The notes under the pieces are model-generated. The model saw only the letters and a list, made by a program, of their open reading frames with translations, searched no databases and was not told the DNA's origin. The translations under genes and the position numbers were made by a program. From Phallus indusiatus (Eukaryota > Basidiomycota > Agaricomycetes > Phallales > Phallaceae), in contig JAQFWX010000090.1 of the NCBI GenBank assembly GCA_027605045.1, positions 1 through 64,000 on the forward strand: a stretch of DNA of 64,000 nucleotides. Reading direction: 5' to 3'. Positions 51,541-64,000 of this stretch are shown here, piece after piece (the stretch's first letter is position 1; the number at the start of each line of letters is the position of its first letter).

Positions 51541-52640
51541 AGATTTAGTATGTACATAAAAAGATGATCGAGTTGTAGGGAGTAATAAAACGAGTCAGAT
51601 CTATTCAGAATAGAAAAAAGATAATAAGGAAAGGTTTCTGCGATTGTTTGAGTGACTGGTTTGAAATGTGTATGAGCTGGTTCGCGACGATGGAAATCGC
51701 TGGGCAAAATATCAAAAATGGCACTATTGTCCCCGAGGACGCGTTTTCGCAATTATTTCAAGGTTTTGTGGATCATTGTGCTTCATGAGCTTTATCGAAA
51801 GGATCATGCGGTCTATCTGCGGGAACGGTGGTCGGCACGAATGTCTTCACCGAAGTCGGCCAATCAAGCTATGTGCCGCACGGATGACCAAGCTCATAGT
51901 CTGAAACTCCCATCCCGATCACATCGTGTTCCCGTCCTACCCCATACCCCACTTTTGACACTATCATACAAGTAGACACAGGATATACAGCGTCCCGTTC
52001 TGCTTTCAAGGGAATAAAGCGATCGATTAGATATCATAATCCCGTTCATTTGTCTCAGCACAAGGCGCGTTTAAGGCGGGCAGATGCTCGAAGACTATTT
52101 CGGAGCCTATTAACCAATGCAATGGTCGAACTCTGAGACGAAAGTCCATGCCTTTGTAAAGTAATATTCCGTCTATAAAAAGGTAATTGAGCTGCAGGTC
52201 GGAAGATGTAAAAAAAAGAGAAGGTAACCTCATGTTCCCAACGCCGTGTCCAAACAATGGCTCATCATTTTTTTCGCTATCCGACCCATCGTCCAGACCG
52301 ACCCAAAATCTACCTCTCGACTGAATTTTGGATGTAAGGTAGAAACACATCCAATAGCCTTTTCCTTCGCTCTGCGACGTCTTGCCCGTTAGCTCTGATA
52401 AGGATCGAAAGTCTCATCCGTGCCAATTCAACGGGACCAATTGATGTCTTGACGAGTACTCAAATAACACTTTCAAGTCTATGTATCGATTTTAAGAAAA
52501 TAAAAAAGAGTAATTACACCCACCTCATCCTGGAAGAACCTCCTATTCTCGGGAATTCGCGCTCGCAGTGCACCTTGCCCTGTACTGTGGTGCGGTGTTG
52601 CAGTCTTAATTAAACACGAAAGAATAGCATTATTACGGAC
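51540..52640 (-). pseudogene. Decayed companion-gene copy in the NLR4/NLR5 gap
   Basis: On the minus strand, 52640-52530 matches the exon-like segment of the other copies, including an RIPENRRFFQDE-like end and a GTGGGTGTAA donor. Segment 52440-52310 reads LARMRLSILIRANGQDVAER and on into RKRLLDVFLPYIQ, the clearest version of this motif in the window. Segment 52350-52027 is open for 107 codons with RLPSLFFTSSDLQLNYLFID, matching the copy at 12.2 kb. Segment 51752-51540 aligns with 2235-2000. Stops and shifts separate the pieces. Unknown family. Confidence 0.42.
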
Positions 52641-54709
52641 GAAACTATACAAACGCATCTATTAAGCAAGAAGAGAAAGAGAAAGGGGAAAGGACGGGAA
52701 AAGTACCACTTGATATACCGGCCCCGTATGAAGCTGGATTTCCAAATACTTTTCCAGTTTCATCATTCGCTGCATTCAATCAATTTATCTTAGCTAAACG
52801 GCTTGAAGAAAGAGCGTACATACTAACCGTCCGTGTATCTATCATATGTTGATGCTGGTGCGGGCGTTCGCAATGCACATCAGATACGAATATGATATAG
52901 ATGGACGCATCTGCAAACCACGAAATAAAGTCGATACTCCGCAGAATGAGAAAGAGAATGCCATGGCTTCCATCGGAAGGCCAAAGTTTGCATGAGGAGA
53001 CGTCCGGAGGGTTCTGAGTGTCATCTCCACCAAAGGCAGTCTATTGGATGCGCTCGTCCTTGACCAAGTTGGGGATGAAGAAACCCCCAAAACGACCGAT
53101 ATATTCACCTCCCGCCTCGGTTCAATCTTTGAGGTTATCTAAATTTGAGCTCCGGCTCCTTCGTCGATGTTATAGTGGTTCATTGGATTGGAGTAGGCTC
53201 GTTAACCGCAACTTGCGTATTTAACGACAATGCCAATGTCGATGTGAAGCAGATATCCAGGTTCATTTCTTGAACATATGTCATCCCGTTTACCGCAGCG
53301 GGAGTGGGAATATATGTAGGCCTTAACCAGGAAACCAACCATCCACACCGGGAATTGTTCGGAAGACCATGATAAGCCATCGGCGGATTGAAAGTACATA
53401 TGTAAATACAGTACTTCTGAAATGACATCTGCGGCTAGGAAGGGACTGCTTAAGTGGGAGAGACACTGAGTCACAGAGTCGAGACAGTCATTAACAAAAT
53501 AAACATACAGTTTATACGAACTGATTATCGTTACCTATTTATTCCAATAGAATGACGAGACGGCATGATTTCGTTGAGTTTTGTTCCGAGTGCAAAGTTC
53601 CCCGACTGTCCTTCGAATAAACTGCTGTCATCTATAAGCTGGGCATCAACAGAGAATTGGGATGGCAGCACGCACGTCGGTATAGTCAATTATCATCTAT
53701 CAGATTACACATTTCTGAGCGTGATTTGCGCGGTATAGCGATAGAAGACTGTCTTCAATAAACCAAGTAAACCAAAGATAAATGAGCATCTTCAAAACAA
53801 ATAGGCACGAGCAAAGAACAAACCTATAAATGTCAATGTACCTGAGTACGATGACCCTTTCCGATTGAAACTAACCAAGACGCATTAAGGATATATTGAC
53901 CTCAGGCTAGGAGCAGGTCCACGGTGACTAGGATTTCAGGCTAGTCTCTAGTGCTCGGTCCTTGGTAATAAATAGTAATGATTATCAGTAGGACGTACTA
54001 TAATGTGATATAGTATGTGACCATACCTGGCGCATGAATTGCTCGAGCCATTCAAAGAGTTTTAAGTAACCATCGCTGGCGAGCTCATGATTTTTCTGTG
54101 GTGACTGTAGTGACATGCCGGATTAGGTTCAACGGCCGGAGCCTTTTCCTCGAATTGTAAGCCTCAGTTTGTTAAGGAGTCACTAGAGAAGATTTGTGGT
54201 GTACATGTCGCGTACTTCTATTCGGATTTTTGATTTTAGGTGAGTTTCAGAGTCTAGGATTTTATTTTTGTGAGGCTAGTATTCCTCAAGGCTCCTTGGG
54301 ACCTGACTCACCATCCGTATTAGACGTCGGTAGTCAATTTATTGCTTTAGGTTTTTCCGTAGTCACTCAGAAACGCCATGCTATTGGGCATCTCTAGTGT
54401 TCGAATACGAAAGCGAGGGATTGTACATGGCAGGGTGCGGAGATTCTAGACGTTGGTCACGGTCTCCCCCTACACGTATGGAAATTTTGTACTGGCTTCA
54501 ATTAGAATTAATAGGTAGGTGGAAGTGTGAAAGAAGGGCAACAAAACAACGAGGCAAGTATGAGTTGAGAATCAAGGTTCAAATTCGTCTCAAGGCGCTC
54601 TCTGAGTCAAGCACCGCTTTCGCTTTCACAACTTTGATCACAGTGCCTCAGTACTTCAGTACTCAGTGTTCGCCTAACTTGCTGCTTATACAGGTCTCCA
54701 ACGGCTCTC
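52640..54709. repeat. Repeat modules just upstream of NLR5
   Basis: Segment 53450-53860 matches 3500-4060, 4470-4870 and 24920-25400. Segment 53870-54709 resembles the sequence directly upstream of NLR1 and NLR3. Segment 52700-53430 has no partner that I found and holds no recognisable gene. Confidence 0.5.
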
Positions 54710-57700
54710 ATGGCTGTCTCGACGCAACGCATAAAAATATCTGGTAACTTCACTTTCTGATGAAGATTCCCTGTCCATCTCATCCGGGACTTTTCTAATA
54801 AAGATATTCGCTTGCTTAATCCGCCGGTCTCATGGAAAAAGGGTCTCAAGTTCGAAATAAAGATCAACTTTATCAGCAAGGGGGCAACCGACACACAAAA
54901 CGCAGTTGGAATAAGCGATCAAGACAACAATCGCGTGGTCTGGAACGAGTCCTTCATTTTGTATGTTGGGGATTAAAATCTTCATTTTATCTTACATCCG
55001 CAATTTAGTGCCGGTGATATCACTGACAATACTCTTCTGACGTTCACCGTCTGGAGGAAGCGAGTCGTAAAAAAGAATATTACAATTGTCTCGTGCGAAC
55101 ACCGGATCACTGACCTCTTCAAACAACAAGGCGATTCTGGTTAGTTCATGTTACTGCAATGTTTTCAATAACGCTGTCGTTGATTTCGGACTTATATGAT
55201 TTCAGGTCCACGCGAATTGGACGTCGGAGGAGGATGTCGGTTGACGCTCAGCGTTGAGAAAATATCTGGACTTGACGTCATTTCGGGAATGATAGAACAA
55301 GCATCACCAGCGTTGAATAGCCTACCGAATCTAGATGTGGCAGCCCAGATTGCTACTGTTAGCAATTCCGCGGAGCAAGTCTACAATGATAACGTGAAGA
55401 TTTGGGTGTCATTTATTGACACATTCCATGCTTTTATGAAAGTAATGGATAAAGTTTCCGAGGTAGTTTCGTCCTCAAGCATACCTTTATTCTTCTCCTC
55501 TAAAGCTTTTCCAGATAAGCATATATGTGCAGGTAGCATGGAGTCTTCTATCTATTATTCCCAAGGTAAAAGCATACTCCTTTCCTCTTAAACATATATG
55601 AATTGATTTGCAAGACTATCATCGCAAAAAAAAACCGTGATGACAAAGTCAAAGAGCTATGCGAAAAACTAAAGGACATTTACCAATACATTATGGACGG
55701 GGAACGGCTTCGCGAGCTTGTTGAGACCCAGTCTAGAGACAGGCCTGCAACCCATTGGTCTACAATTCTCTCCACGCTGGTTCAACAAACCATTGAATGC
55801 GCATACTTTCTCAGAGCGTACGGTATGGGAAATACAGGTCGTGTCTTTCCCCCAATGTCATCTAATTATGCAGTCGAGCCTGATGTTGGAATTCTAGCCA
55901 AAAACATAGTCAAAGCAATTGGCGGGAGCGTGGATGCCAAGATCCAAGCTTTCAACGACAAACTCGATCACCTCATGAAGGTGATGACGGATTCGGTCAT
56001 TCTTGAAACAGGCATCATAACGCTTCGTATATCCGGGGAAATCACTGAAATAAGTACGTGAATCATCAAGGTTGTGTTATTCTCGATTCATGACCTTTTC
56101 ACAAGATGAGCTTACATTGCTCGGGGAAGTGCCCTACGATTCCCGCGCCGGGTATTATCCAAATAAAGAATGTTTACCAGGGACTCGACAAAAGCTGATC
56201 AAGGAGATATTCGAATGGGCCAATAATGACTCATCGATGCAAATACTTGTGCTTAGTGGACAAGCGGGAATAGGAAAGTCCGCAATAGCACATACCATCA
56301 CTAAAATGCTCAAAGCACAGAATCGACTTGGGTCCATGTTCTGTTTCAGTCGAAGTTATGCTGACAGACGCGATCGTCTCTTTAGCACTATATCCCGCAA
56401 CCTGGCTGACGGCGACATCATGTGGCGAAAAGGGTTGGTAAAGGTTATTGGAAATGACTCTGACGTTCGGAAGAAGGAGGATGTCAGAACTCAGTTTAAC
56501 GAACTTATCATCAAACCTTCCCAAAACGTGGCAACCGATATTGGACCCATAGTTATTGTTGTGGATGCGATAGATGAAAGTGGAAACCGTGAAGAACGCA
56601 GGGAAGTCCTGGAAATTCTTTTCAATGAATGGACCAGACTTCCGAAGAATTATCGTCTGTTTGTTACCACTCGCCCGGAACAAGACGTCGAGGATCAATG
56701 TGATAAATTCAATATCCCACGTAAACGGATGGGTGATATTGACGCAGATGAAACGCGTCGCGATATTGAAGCCTTCGTGTCCAATCGTCTGGATTTAATA
56801 TCGTTGACTCTGGACAGCATAGACAAAAATTGGCGCAACATATTAGCCAAGCGTGCCGAAGGTCTTTTCCAATGGGCGCAGACAGCCTGCCGGTTTGTAG
56901 ATCCCACCACACCGCGGTCACAACTCATAAAGAAGAAATGGGAAGCCTGTGTCTCAAATTCATCTTCATCATTATATGGACTGTATCGTCAAATCATCTC
57001 GAACCAGTCAGAAGCCGAGGACGATGACTTTTTCAAAGACTTCAAGACAATAGTAGGTGCGATTATAACTGCGCGGGAACCCCTGTCGATAACTGCGCTA
57101 CAAAATATTTTTGATGATATTGAAGATATCGAGTCGATACTCACTCCTTTCGGTTCTCTTTTTGCTGGTGTCCATGATCAGTCGACCCCCGTGCGGCCCG
57201 TTCACACCTCTTTGTTCGATTTTTTCGCCTCCACAAAAGACACCGAAGAAAATAATGAATACTACGTTGACACGTCAAACCAAAGCCGGATGACACTAGG
57301 CTGTCTCAAAGTGATGGACCGGATGCTCCGCTTCAATATCTGTCAGCTCGAGACATCACACAGGCGCAATCAAGAAGTGTCCGATATCAGTGCACGTGTC
57401 GAGAAAGCCATTCCGTTACATTTATCATATTCATGTCGTTTTTGGTCTTTTCATCTCCAGTCGGCAGCTTGTAGCGAGGAACTTGTTCGTGAAGTCCGGA
57501 GATTGGTGGACGACAATCTGTTGTATTATTTTGAGGTGCTCAGTTTGTTAAGAGCGGTCGAACGTGGTCGGGTAACGATGCGAGAAATAGAGAACTGGTG
57601 TAAAGTGGGTGATCCTTCACCTGTTGTATACTCAATGGCTGAATCGGGTGGTAGGATGCGTATGATGACCTGGCTAAGGATGCGGAGTGTGCATGGAGGT

Positions 57701-60130
57701 TTGGAGTTGATTTTGGAGACGTGATGGAGGAGAGCACACCACATCTCTATCTTTCTGCACTTCCCTTCACCCCTCGTCACTCGTTTATATCCAGAAAGTA
57801 TCTTGAGAGATATCCTGGGCTGCTCACCTTTGATATTGGTCAACCCGTCAACTCTTCACGCAGAGTCGGATTCACGCACAAAGGTTCCAGTATTGGGATT
57901 TATATGGCGTTTGCCTTTTCACCGAACGGCAGGTATTACGCAACTGGATATCCTTCCACCTTTTCTGTTTGGAACTACATAACAGGGGAGAATGAGGTTC
58001 TTCATGAAGATGACCGAATTCGGATAGATTCCAATATCGTATTTTCCTTTGATGGTAAATTGGTTTACTATTGTCATCGGGACGGCAATATCCTAGTATT
58101 AGATATGGGGACAAAGGAAACAAGCATGGAGAGTTATGGGGAGGTAATTGATGATGAGTGTTGTTATTGCACCATATCTTCGGACGGCTGCTTTATATTA
58201 TTGATGACAAAAAAGGAGGCAGTCCTATGTGATCGAAAAAGCCGTCGGATCATTAAACGCTTCCAGGGGGAGCATTTTGCCCCCAAGATTTCTCCTAATG
58301 GAGACTGGATCACTCTCTATCGCCACTCCGAAAAGCAACTGTACATGTGGAATACTAGGAAACACACGCAGCATGTTGTGCCCTGCTATCTATGGGTGGG
58401 CGAGGATGACACACCCCTCTATTTTCCGGGGAAATTGGCACTCACTGACAGTTACGTTGCATTTCAAATAAACGGCGGGACAATAGAGATCAGGGATGTA
58501 TGGTCAAACACTAAAGTCACCGAAATCCAACACGGTTCGGATATCTTTGACTTCTGCCTTTCCCTTGATAATCAATATATTCTTATTATCTCCGAAGGAA
58601 CGTTCTCGATTCGAAGGGTGCCTACGGGAGAATTAATCAGTCAATCGCACGTAGGCAGTTTTGTTCATCGTTTAGGGTTCTCATATGATTCCAAATCAAT
58701 TGCGTTATCCTTCTTCAATGACTCGGCCAAACTTTTGGTTCAGCAATGGGATGAATCCATAGAACAGAGTCACAGCGATTTCAGAGGTGTGTACCCAATT
58801 GGAATACGGGGTTCATATTTCATTCTTCGGTACCACAACCGTCACCATGAATCTCATCTCCAAATTTCGGATATTACGACAATAAACACGATTATCTTTG
58901 AAGTCAAACTTGAAAACGAGGAATCCGTCAGTGTTTTTCCTGAAGAGGACAACGTGCGTGTGGCATACGGCTGTAGTCGCGGACTCTGTCTCTGGGATGA
59001 AAAAGAAGGCGAAATCATTATAGATGGATCAGTCCGTTCAATCACCGCACTTGTGTGTTTGGACCACTATCTTATTTCTGCACACGAGAGAATCATTAAT
59101 ATATGGGATATTTTTACCCGAAAATTGATTCACGGTTCAACCAAGTGTCCATCTGAAATAGAATTCCTTCTCCCCGTGCGAGGCGCACGCTTTGCTATCA
59201 TATACGGCGATAAAGCGGAAGTTCGGGATTGCGAATCGGGTGGCAGAGTAGGGGAAACATTCACATTTGAATCAAAGTATCCCGACTCAATTGCCGTTTC
59301 TGCCAACCGGGAACATCTTATATTCATGTCAGAGAACAGTCTTGATATATTGGATCTAACGGGAGCAAGAGTGAGCTCGATTCCATTCTCGCACCATGAT
59401 CCTAAAAGACGACTATCACTCAATGGGAGATATATGGCATGGATTGATATTCACGGCGATATCAAACTATTCGACGTGGACACCGAAGCGTTGCTCACTG
59501 TCCCATCGTTAGATCGACCAGTCGAGAACGTTTGGATCTCCGATGACTCGGACCGTATTATAACAGCGTCCGGTGTGGATATTCAGGGAGAGCCTGAGTT
59601 CTTAAATATCTGGGACATAAAATTCGAAAACATGAACGCCAAAACAATTCAATGCCAATCCAAATGGTTAAGATACCTAGTTTTGCATAAAAGAGGTTTG
59701 GTGATATTGCCTTCAAGGGATGAATGCTGCCATGTCTGGGACTTGGATATGTATGAGGTGATGTCTACTCTGTATAATAATCCTCCAATCGCCCCCGAAA
59801 TTGAGCGGTAAGCTTTAGATCACTAACATTTAATAATATAATTTACTGAACGAGACACTCAGAACATCGTTATCGTACAAGACGGAGACATTGGATTACG
59901 CATTAATGGCCTGGAAAAAAGCTTCGCTTCCCGGGTTTGCTAAGGTGGATTCAAAAAATTGGGTTTTTGGTTTGCAGAGCGAATGTTTGTTTTGGGTTCC
60001 ACCAAAGATGAGGGAGCGGTTGTGGTTTCCATGCGTGATGCATATGCCACATCGAAATATTATAAAACTAAATTTCACAAATTTTGTACACGGTTCCGAT
60101 TGGACAAGATGTAAATCCGAAAATTGCTAA
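54710..60130 (+). CDS. NLR5: C2-like/NACHT/WD40 STAND protein, intact
   Basis: Predicted 1642 aa. Exons: 54710-54743, 54804-54960, 55009-55139, 55206-55462, 55515-55565, 55615-55837, 55898-56053, 56106-57604, 57655-59807, 59863-60130. Residues 1-107 are C2-like and 108-336 helical. The NACHT domain (337-836) has P-loop GQAGIGKS, Walker B IVIVVDAIDES and TTRPE. WD40 repeats span 837-1553 and the tail carries LFWVPPKMR. It is closest to NLR3 over most of its length. A tract at about 59050-59170, with LDHYLISAHERIINIWDI, instead resembles NLR4. The intron 55838-55897 is 60 nt with no in-frame stop, so its retention would insert 20 residues; in NLR3 and NLR4 the same intron is not a multiple of three. 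Role as for the family: a cytoplasmic sensor with an unknown ligand. Confidence 0.9.
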
Positions 60131-61320
60131 AGTCCAAAGAAAATTATCAATACATGTACCTTGTATAAAGAATCGAATACATTTTGTGGTACTAGAATTT
60201 ACTTTTACACATCATATATGCATCATACACGGGGTCGTCAACTAGGCCGAACCCGTTGAACATAGTAAACGACTTAGCAACCGTTACTGTTCCTCAATCA
60301 TTTTTCGCTGCTAGGATGACGTTGTTCCAGTTATTCACAGTAGTCATGATTGGAAGAAGAGATTTGAGCGGTACAAAGGCTGGGTCGCCGCCAATTTGAG
60401 TGTATTTGTTGAGTTTTCTTGAAGCCGGCGGTATGCTAGGAATACAGGGTGTTTGTTGTACCTATGACGTTGGATGAAAGAGATATAAGCGAGGCTTGTG
60501 GGCATCCAAGCAACAGCAATGGGTTATTACTTGTTGTTGCAGGACGTCTTGTTCGTCCGCTCGCAGTTCAAAGAAGGCCTGAACGCATATGCATCACATC
60601 GCAACCCTGTCGCGTTACGCGTGTTAAACGCCTGAAATTGCCGTTGCTGAAAGAGAGGCGAAGGAAAGGATATACGCTAGAAAATGAACATCCTTTGACA
60701 TTTATCCTCCTTCTAAAAGACCCCTAGCTTCCATCTGCCCTTGCTCAAATCGTACGTCTGGGTCAACGCCTTGATGTGATCTGCCGTGTCGCGCCACCCT
60801 TTCCATTAACGCACGCAAGTTACCTTTTTGAGGTTGCGATTGACAATAATAATTTGCCTAGAAAAATGTGAATTAACATCTTCGTGTATATAGACACAAT
60901 TTCGTTTACCTCGGAATCGTTCACCTTGAAAAGACGAGTACGATGGCAGCCGTTCTGCGTGTCGTCGCGAGGGAATTGGCCTAAGATTCTTCCATAGGGA
61001 AGGTGGAAAGAGCATTCAATAGAATTTTGTCACATGAGTTCATGCCTGTTCAGCAAATCTCTATTTCGCGTCTGCTCACGCATCATTTCCTTAACTCGGG
61101 TGCTTGTTCGCGATGTTCAAGTATCTGCTGGATTGCATTGGTTATCTCCTTTGGGTTACAAACGCAAGGATGACATACCAATGGCGAAGTAAAGGATCCC
61201 AAGCGGAAGAGTCAGCGAAACGACGCATAATGTAGAGTAGTATCATCAGATGAATGTGATGGAAAGAACAGGTAGGAACCCAAGCCTAGCAAACCGAAAC
61301 ATTCGAATGAGATGCGTGGC
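60131..61320. other. Spacer after NLR5 with scattered repeat matches
   Basis: The first few hundred bases are AT-rich and probably 3' untranslated. Around 60395-60440 ('gtgtatttgttgag', 'cttgaagccggcggtat') there is a match to 36420-36460. No recognisable gene occurs; the open frame at 60449-60727 has no known motif. Confidence 0.45.
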
Positions 61321-63240
61321 ACATTATAGCGGCGGACTTTTTACAACTCACAAGACCTCATTGGTGCATAATCGAGAGGGGCCCCACTGTAGTATGGGAT
61401 AGCACACCGTGCGGGGTGATCGTGTCACTGTGAATATGAAACCAGGTGCTCAGCTGCGTTTTGTACCCTCTCGACGGCGTTAATCCTGCAGCTGAGGAAG
61501 GAAACCCTACGGTCTTTGCATAGACTATCGTAGGTTTCGCTGACTAGGCCAAAACAGAATCGTTGTGACTGAATCATTGGTGTTAGCCTCTCAGTCTCCC
61601 ATCGCCATAGAATGATACTGGGCCGGCTATTGTAGAGTAGTCCATCACAGAGAAAAATCTGAGTCCAAGTTCGCCCAAAGCGGACGGTGAACTGGAAGGA
61701 AAAGGAAAGAAATGTATCGCATGGGATTACTATAGGGATGCAATGAAACTGGGTGAATAAACTGATTTGAGTGCTTGAGCGACAGAATGGGTTGGCATGG
61801 GTTGTTGAGCGATGATGCTGGCCTGCTGCCATTACTAGTAGATATTAGGAACCACTTTGAGTTTTAAAAAAGGATGTCACATCGGATCCAGCTCTTGAAT
61901 TTGTGACGTCCCGATCTGAACTAAAGATACAGCCACGACCACGACCACCATCGGACATCGTTCGAGGACCCATGGAAAGCCACAGCCGGTAGAATTTTTG
62001 ACCAGATTTACATTCTACGATTTGAAAGCGTACGCGCGCGTGTGTTAGTACGCAATGGTGGTTCAAGGTGACATCTGCGGTCAGGAAGCTTCATTGGGAG
62101 AGACAGGTCGCAGAGCTGGAGAAGTGAGAGTAACAAGCTTGGTGTTTTTACCAATTTCGCTGAATGCTTGGACTGCATCCTTATTTTAGATGGAGAAACA
62201 ACCTCAAAACCGCGGTTGTACAAGAAGCTTTGATGGTCTCCTTTGAGCTACCATCTGCAAACGGGGCATCAACAAAACTTGGCAAATGTCAGTACAACAT
62301 TGGTGTTCATCTCAGAGTCGGACAAGTAGCCTCGGGTCCTATGTATCTTGCGGTATAGTTATCTGTTGTCAATCCGAATGCCGACCTTTGAGGTGGTTTG
62401 CCCATGCGTATGTTCTGCTGTGGTTCTGCCGTGCAGCGACAAAGGAAAGGTCTCTGAAAGATCAGATATAAATGAGCATCTCTGGGAGGAGTGTTTACAA
62501 AAAGACGTGATATCATCGCTGTGTGTGCACTAGCTCAAGACGAAAAATGCGCACTAATTAACGACTAGAAACCTACACGAGGCTCTCTCCAACGCATTCG
62601 GCGACGTAACACTCATTAGTGTTGCAACTTTACTGAACCATATGATAGATTAAAAAGACCTCTCTTGATTAAATAACCAAAAACACTTCAGCAATGAGTC
62701 AGAACAAAGGGCATTTCACCGGCCTGCCGTGACTAGACCAGCTGGTCAGCACCAAGTCAAATATTGGTTCGTGGTTCTGACGCACTTCGGGTAATAGTTG
62801 GTGTTATTGACGAACTAGTTTTCTTGGGATTTTCAATGAGGTGACTTAACGTGTCTGAGATGATACAAGGGGATTGAGATTGTTTGGAATCCCCGGTGGA
62901 TGAGGACTCTGAATCTGGTGATCTCCGATATAGAAACTTGTATCAACATAAAAGAACCGATGAAAATTTGGTGGAAATCATAAAGAGGCAACAAGACAAT
63001 GAGTATGAGCTAATGTTTATCCGATTCAAGTTCTGACCCATAGCTTTCACCTTTCCAAACCTTGATCGTGGCACCACAGTGCCCCTTATTGACCGAGTCA
63101 TGAATTATCATACGGAACGCTGCAATCCAGATCAAACATGAAGTAATATCGCCCGTTTGAAAGAAACTACATAGAAGCATTCGTTGAACAATAAAAAAAG
63201 AAGTGCATGGGGAGAAGAGAGAGGGAGCTTTGCTCAACAA
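61320..63240. repeat. Repeat block E, copy downstream of NLR5
   Basis: Segments 61320-61860 and 61880-63240 match 36040-36640 and 34290-35640 respectively, in swapped order. 'ggatccagctcttgaatttgtg' near 61885, 'gaagtgagagtaacaagcttgg' near 62120 and 'taaatgagcatctctggga' near 62470 are clear landmarks. The open minus-strand frame at 34607-33987 is split here between two frames (62223-62008 and 62066-61845). Confidence 0.5.
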
Positions 63241-63308
63241 AGTTTAATTGTAAATAAATATCAAATAAAACCATTCCTACGGGATAGTTAGCATTCGGTC
63301 CTGATTGA

Positions 63309-63709
63309 TCATTGGCCTCCCGGGTCTGTGAAGGCATCAGTGGGAGTAACGTGCATTCTGACGTGTCTATTGAGATTTGAAGTGGTCTTGAAGCCCCTTG
63401 AACAATACGGACATTTATATGCTAAGAAAAAATGGTGAAAACATGGTTATATGCGGAATTGGGGCCACAAACGGGTCTCCTCGCTATGACTTCTTTGGTG
63501 TACCTGCACAGAGACGGATTCAATTCAAAAGCTGAGAAACCAAAATAAAAAGGATTAATCACTTCTAGGGTGGACTGTCTATCAAAACCCGAACTGCAGA
63601 CAGGACATTTATAAGGCCCAGTGGGTTGTTGTCGAGGAAGCCGAGAAGGTTCAAGTGGGGGAAGCTGAGGTTGTGGGGGAGGCTGAGGAGGTTGACCAGG
63701 ATCCGCCAT
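63309..63709 (-). CDS. Small two-finger C2H2 zinc-finger protein
   Basis: Predicted 96 aa from three exons: 63709-63563, 63503-63473 and 63421-63309. Both introns are GT-AG, of 59 and 51 nt. The first 30 residues are Pro/Gln-rich. Finger 1 starts YKCPVCSSGFDR and is completed across intron 1 by HQRSH. The linker SEETPY forms across intron 2. Finger 2 is YKCPYCSRGFK, then SNLNRHVRMH. Both fingers fit C-x2-C-x12-H-x3-H. The in-frame assembly of two complete fingers and a linker across two introns is strong evidence for the model. Such proteins usually bind DNA in the nucleus as regulators; the target is unknown. The protein ends shortly after finger 2 (DPGGQ). It is not part of the NLR family. 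Confidence 0.8.
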
Positions 63710-64000
63710 AATGATCGGGGTGTCGCAAAAACCAAAGCAGGTTTATAAACGCCTTCAGGTTCTGAAAGACTTATTATAGGTGACTGAGTTTGAATCCACA
63801 TACCCTATTCGAGCTTTTCCGTCAACATTCTTCTTCATAATTAATAGATTTTTGATGATTTTGTGTGTGTATATCATAGATTATAATAATATTTCTTGAT
63901 TTGTTTAGGCAGAAGTTTGCACAGCATGGTTTTTCCACCTAAACAGTTTGAATCATAGATCGATCTCGACTGCTAGGCCGCAGACCGGGCGATTCAGGGC
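63710..64000. other. Upstream flank of the zinc-finger gene; end matches 32.1 kb
   Basis: The 5' flank of the minus-strand zinc-finger gene is AT-rich. The last 50 bases ('tcgactgctaggccgcagac') match the sequence near 32090-32115 downstream of NLR3, so repeat sequence continues past the window. Confidence 0.4.

Noticed and set aside
1..64000. Bacterial-type features (operons, CRISPR arrays, ribosome binding sites) and tRNA/rRNA genes
   Set aside because: The genes have many short spliceosomal introns and there are no spacer arrays. I saw no tRNA or rRNA pattern by eye, though a tRNAscan run would be more reliable.

Overview
The window is nuclear DNA of a filamentous fungus, most likely a basidiomycete of the Agaricomycetes. 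The genes are cut by many short GT-AG introns of about 50-70 nt. The dominant genes are very large NACHT-WD40 proteins (fungal NLR-like STAND proteins) of a type abundant in mushroom-forming fungi. I cannot name the species.

Five paralogues of one NLR family occupy about 27 kb: NLR1 (5686-11104, +), NLR2 (16176-21581, -), NLR3 (26256-31679, +), NLR4 (38898-44903, +) and NLR5 (54710-60130, +). I rebuilt each exon by exon by comparing the five copies. All share a ten-exon core: a small C2-like N-terminal domain, a helical region, a NACHT NTPase with intact P-loop, about 720 residues of degenerate WD40 repeats (probably two beta-propellers), and a conserved tail with an LFWVP motif. NLR3, NLR4 and NLR5 are open throughout (1643, 1794 and 1642 aa). 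NLR1 and NLR2 each lack exactly one nucleotide, at different places in the WD40 exon, and would make truncated proteins of about 1138 and 926 aa. NLR4 alone has two extra 5' exons that add an acidic, His-rich leader with a KRRR basic cluster.

The sequence between the NLRs is mostly a patchwork of diverged repeats found in most gaps and co-duplicated with the NLRs: 1-5685, 11105-16175, 21582-26255, 31680-38897, 44904-54709 and 60131-64000. Read on the minus strand, part of the patchwork looks like decayed copies of a second protein-coding gene. An exon with a good GT donor is followed by a segment resembling LIRANGQDVAERRKRL and then a Ser/Pro-rich stretch, conserved between gaps but interrupted by stops and indels. 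At 46.0-47.5 kb a fragment resembling another C2 domain runs into a 400-bp inverted repeat.

At the right edge a small two-finger C2H2 zinc-finger gene (63309-63709, -) can be rebuilt from three exons. Otherwise the gaps contain no gene that I recognise. The picture is a rapidly duplicating innate-immunity or allorecognition-type NLR cluster with intact, broken and mosaic members side by side.
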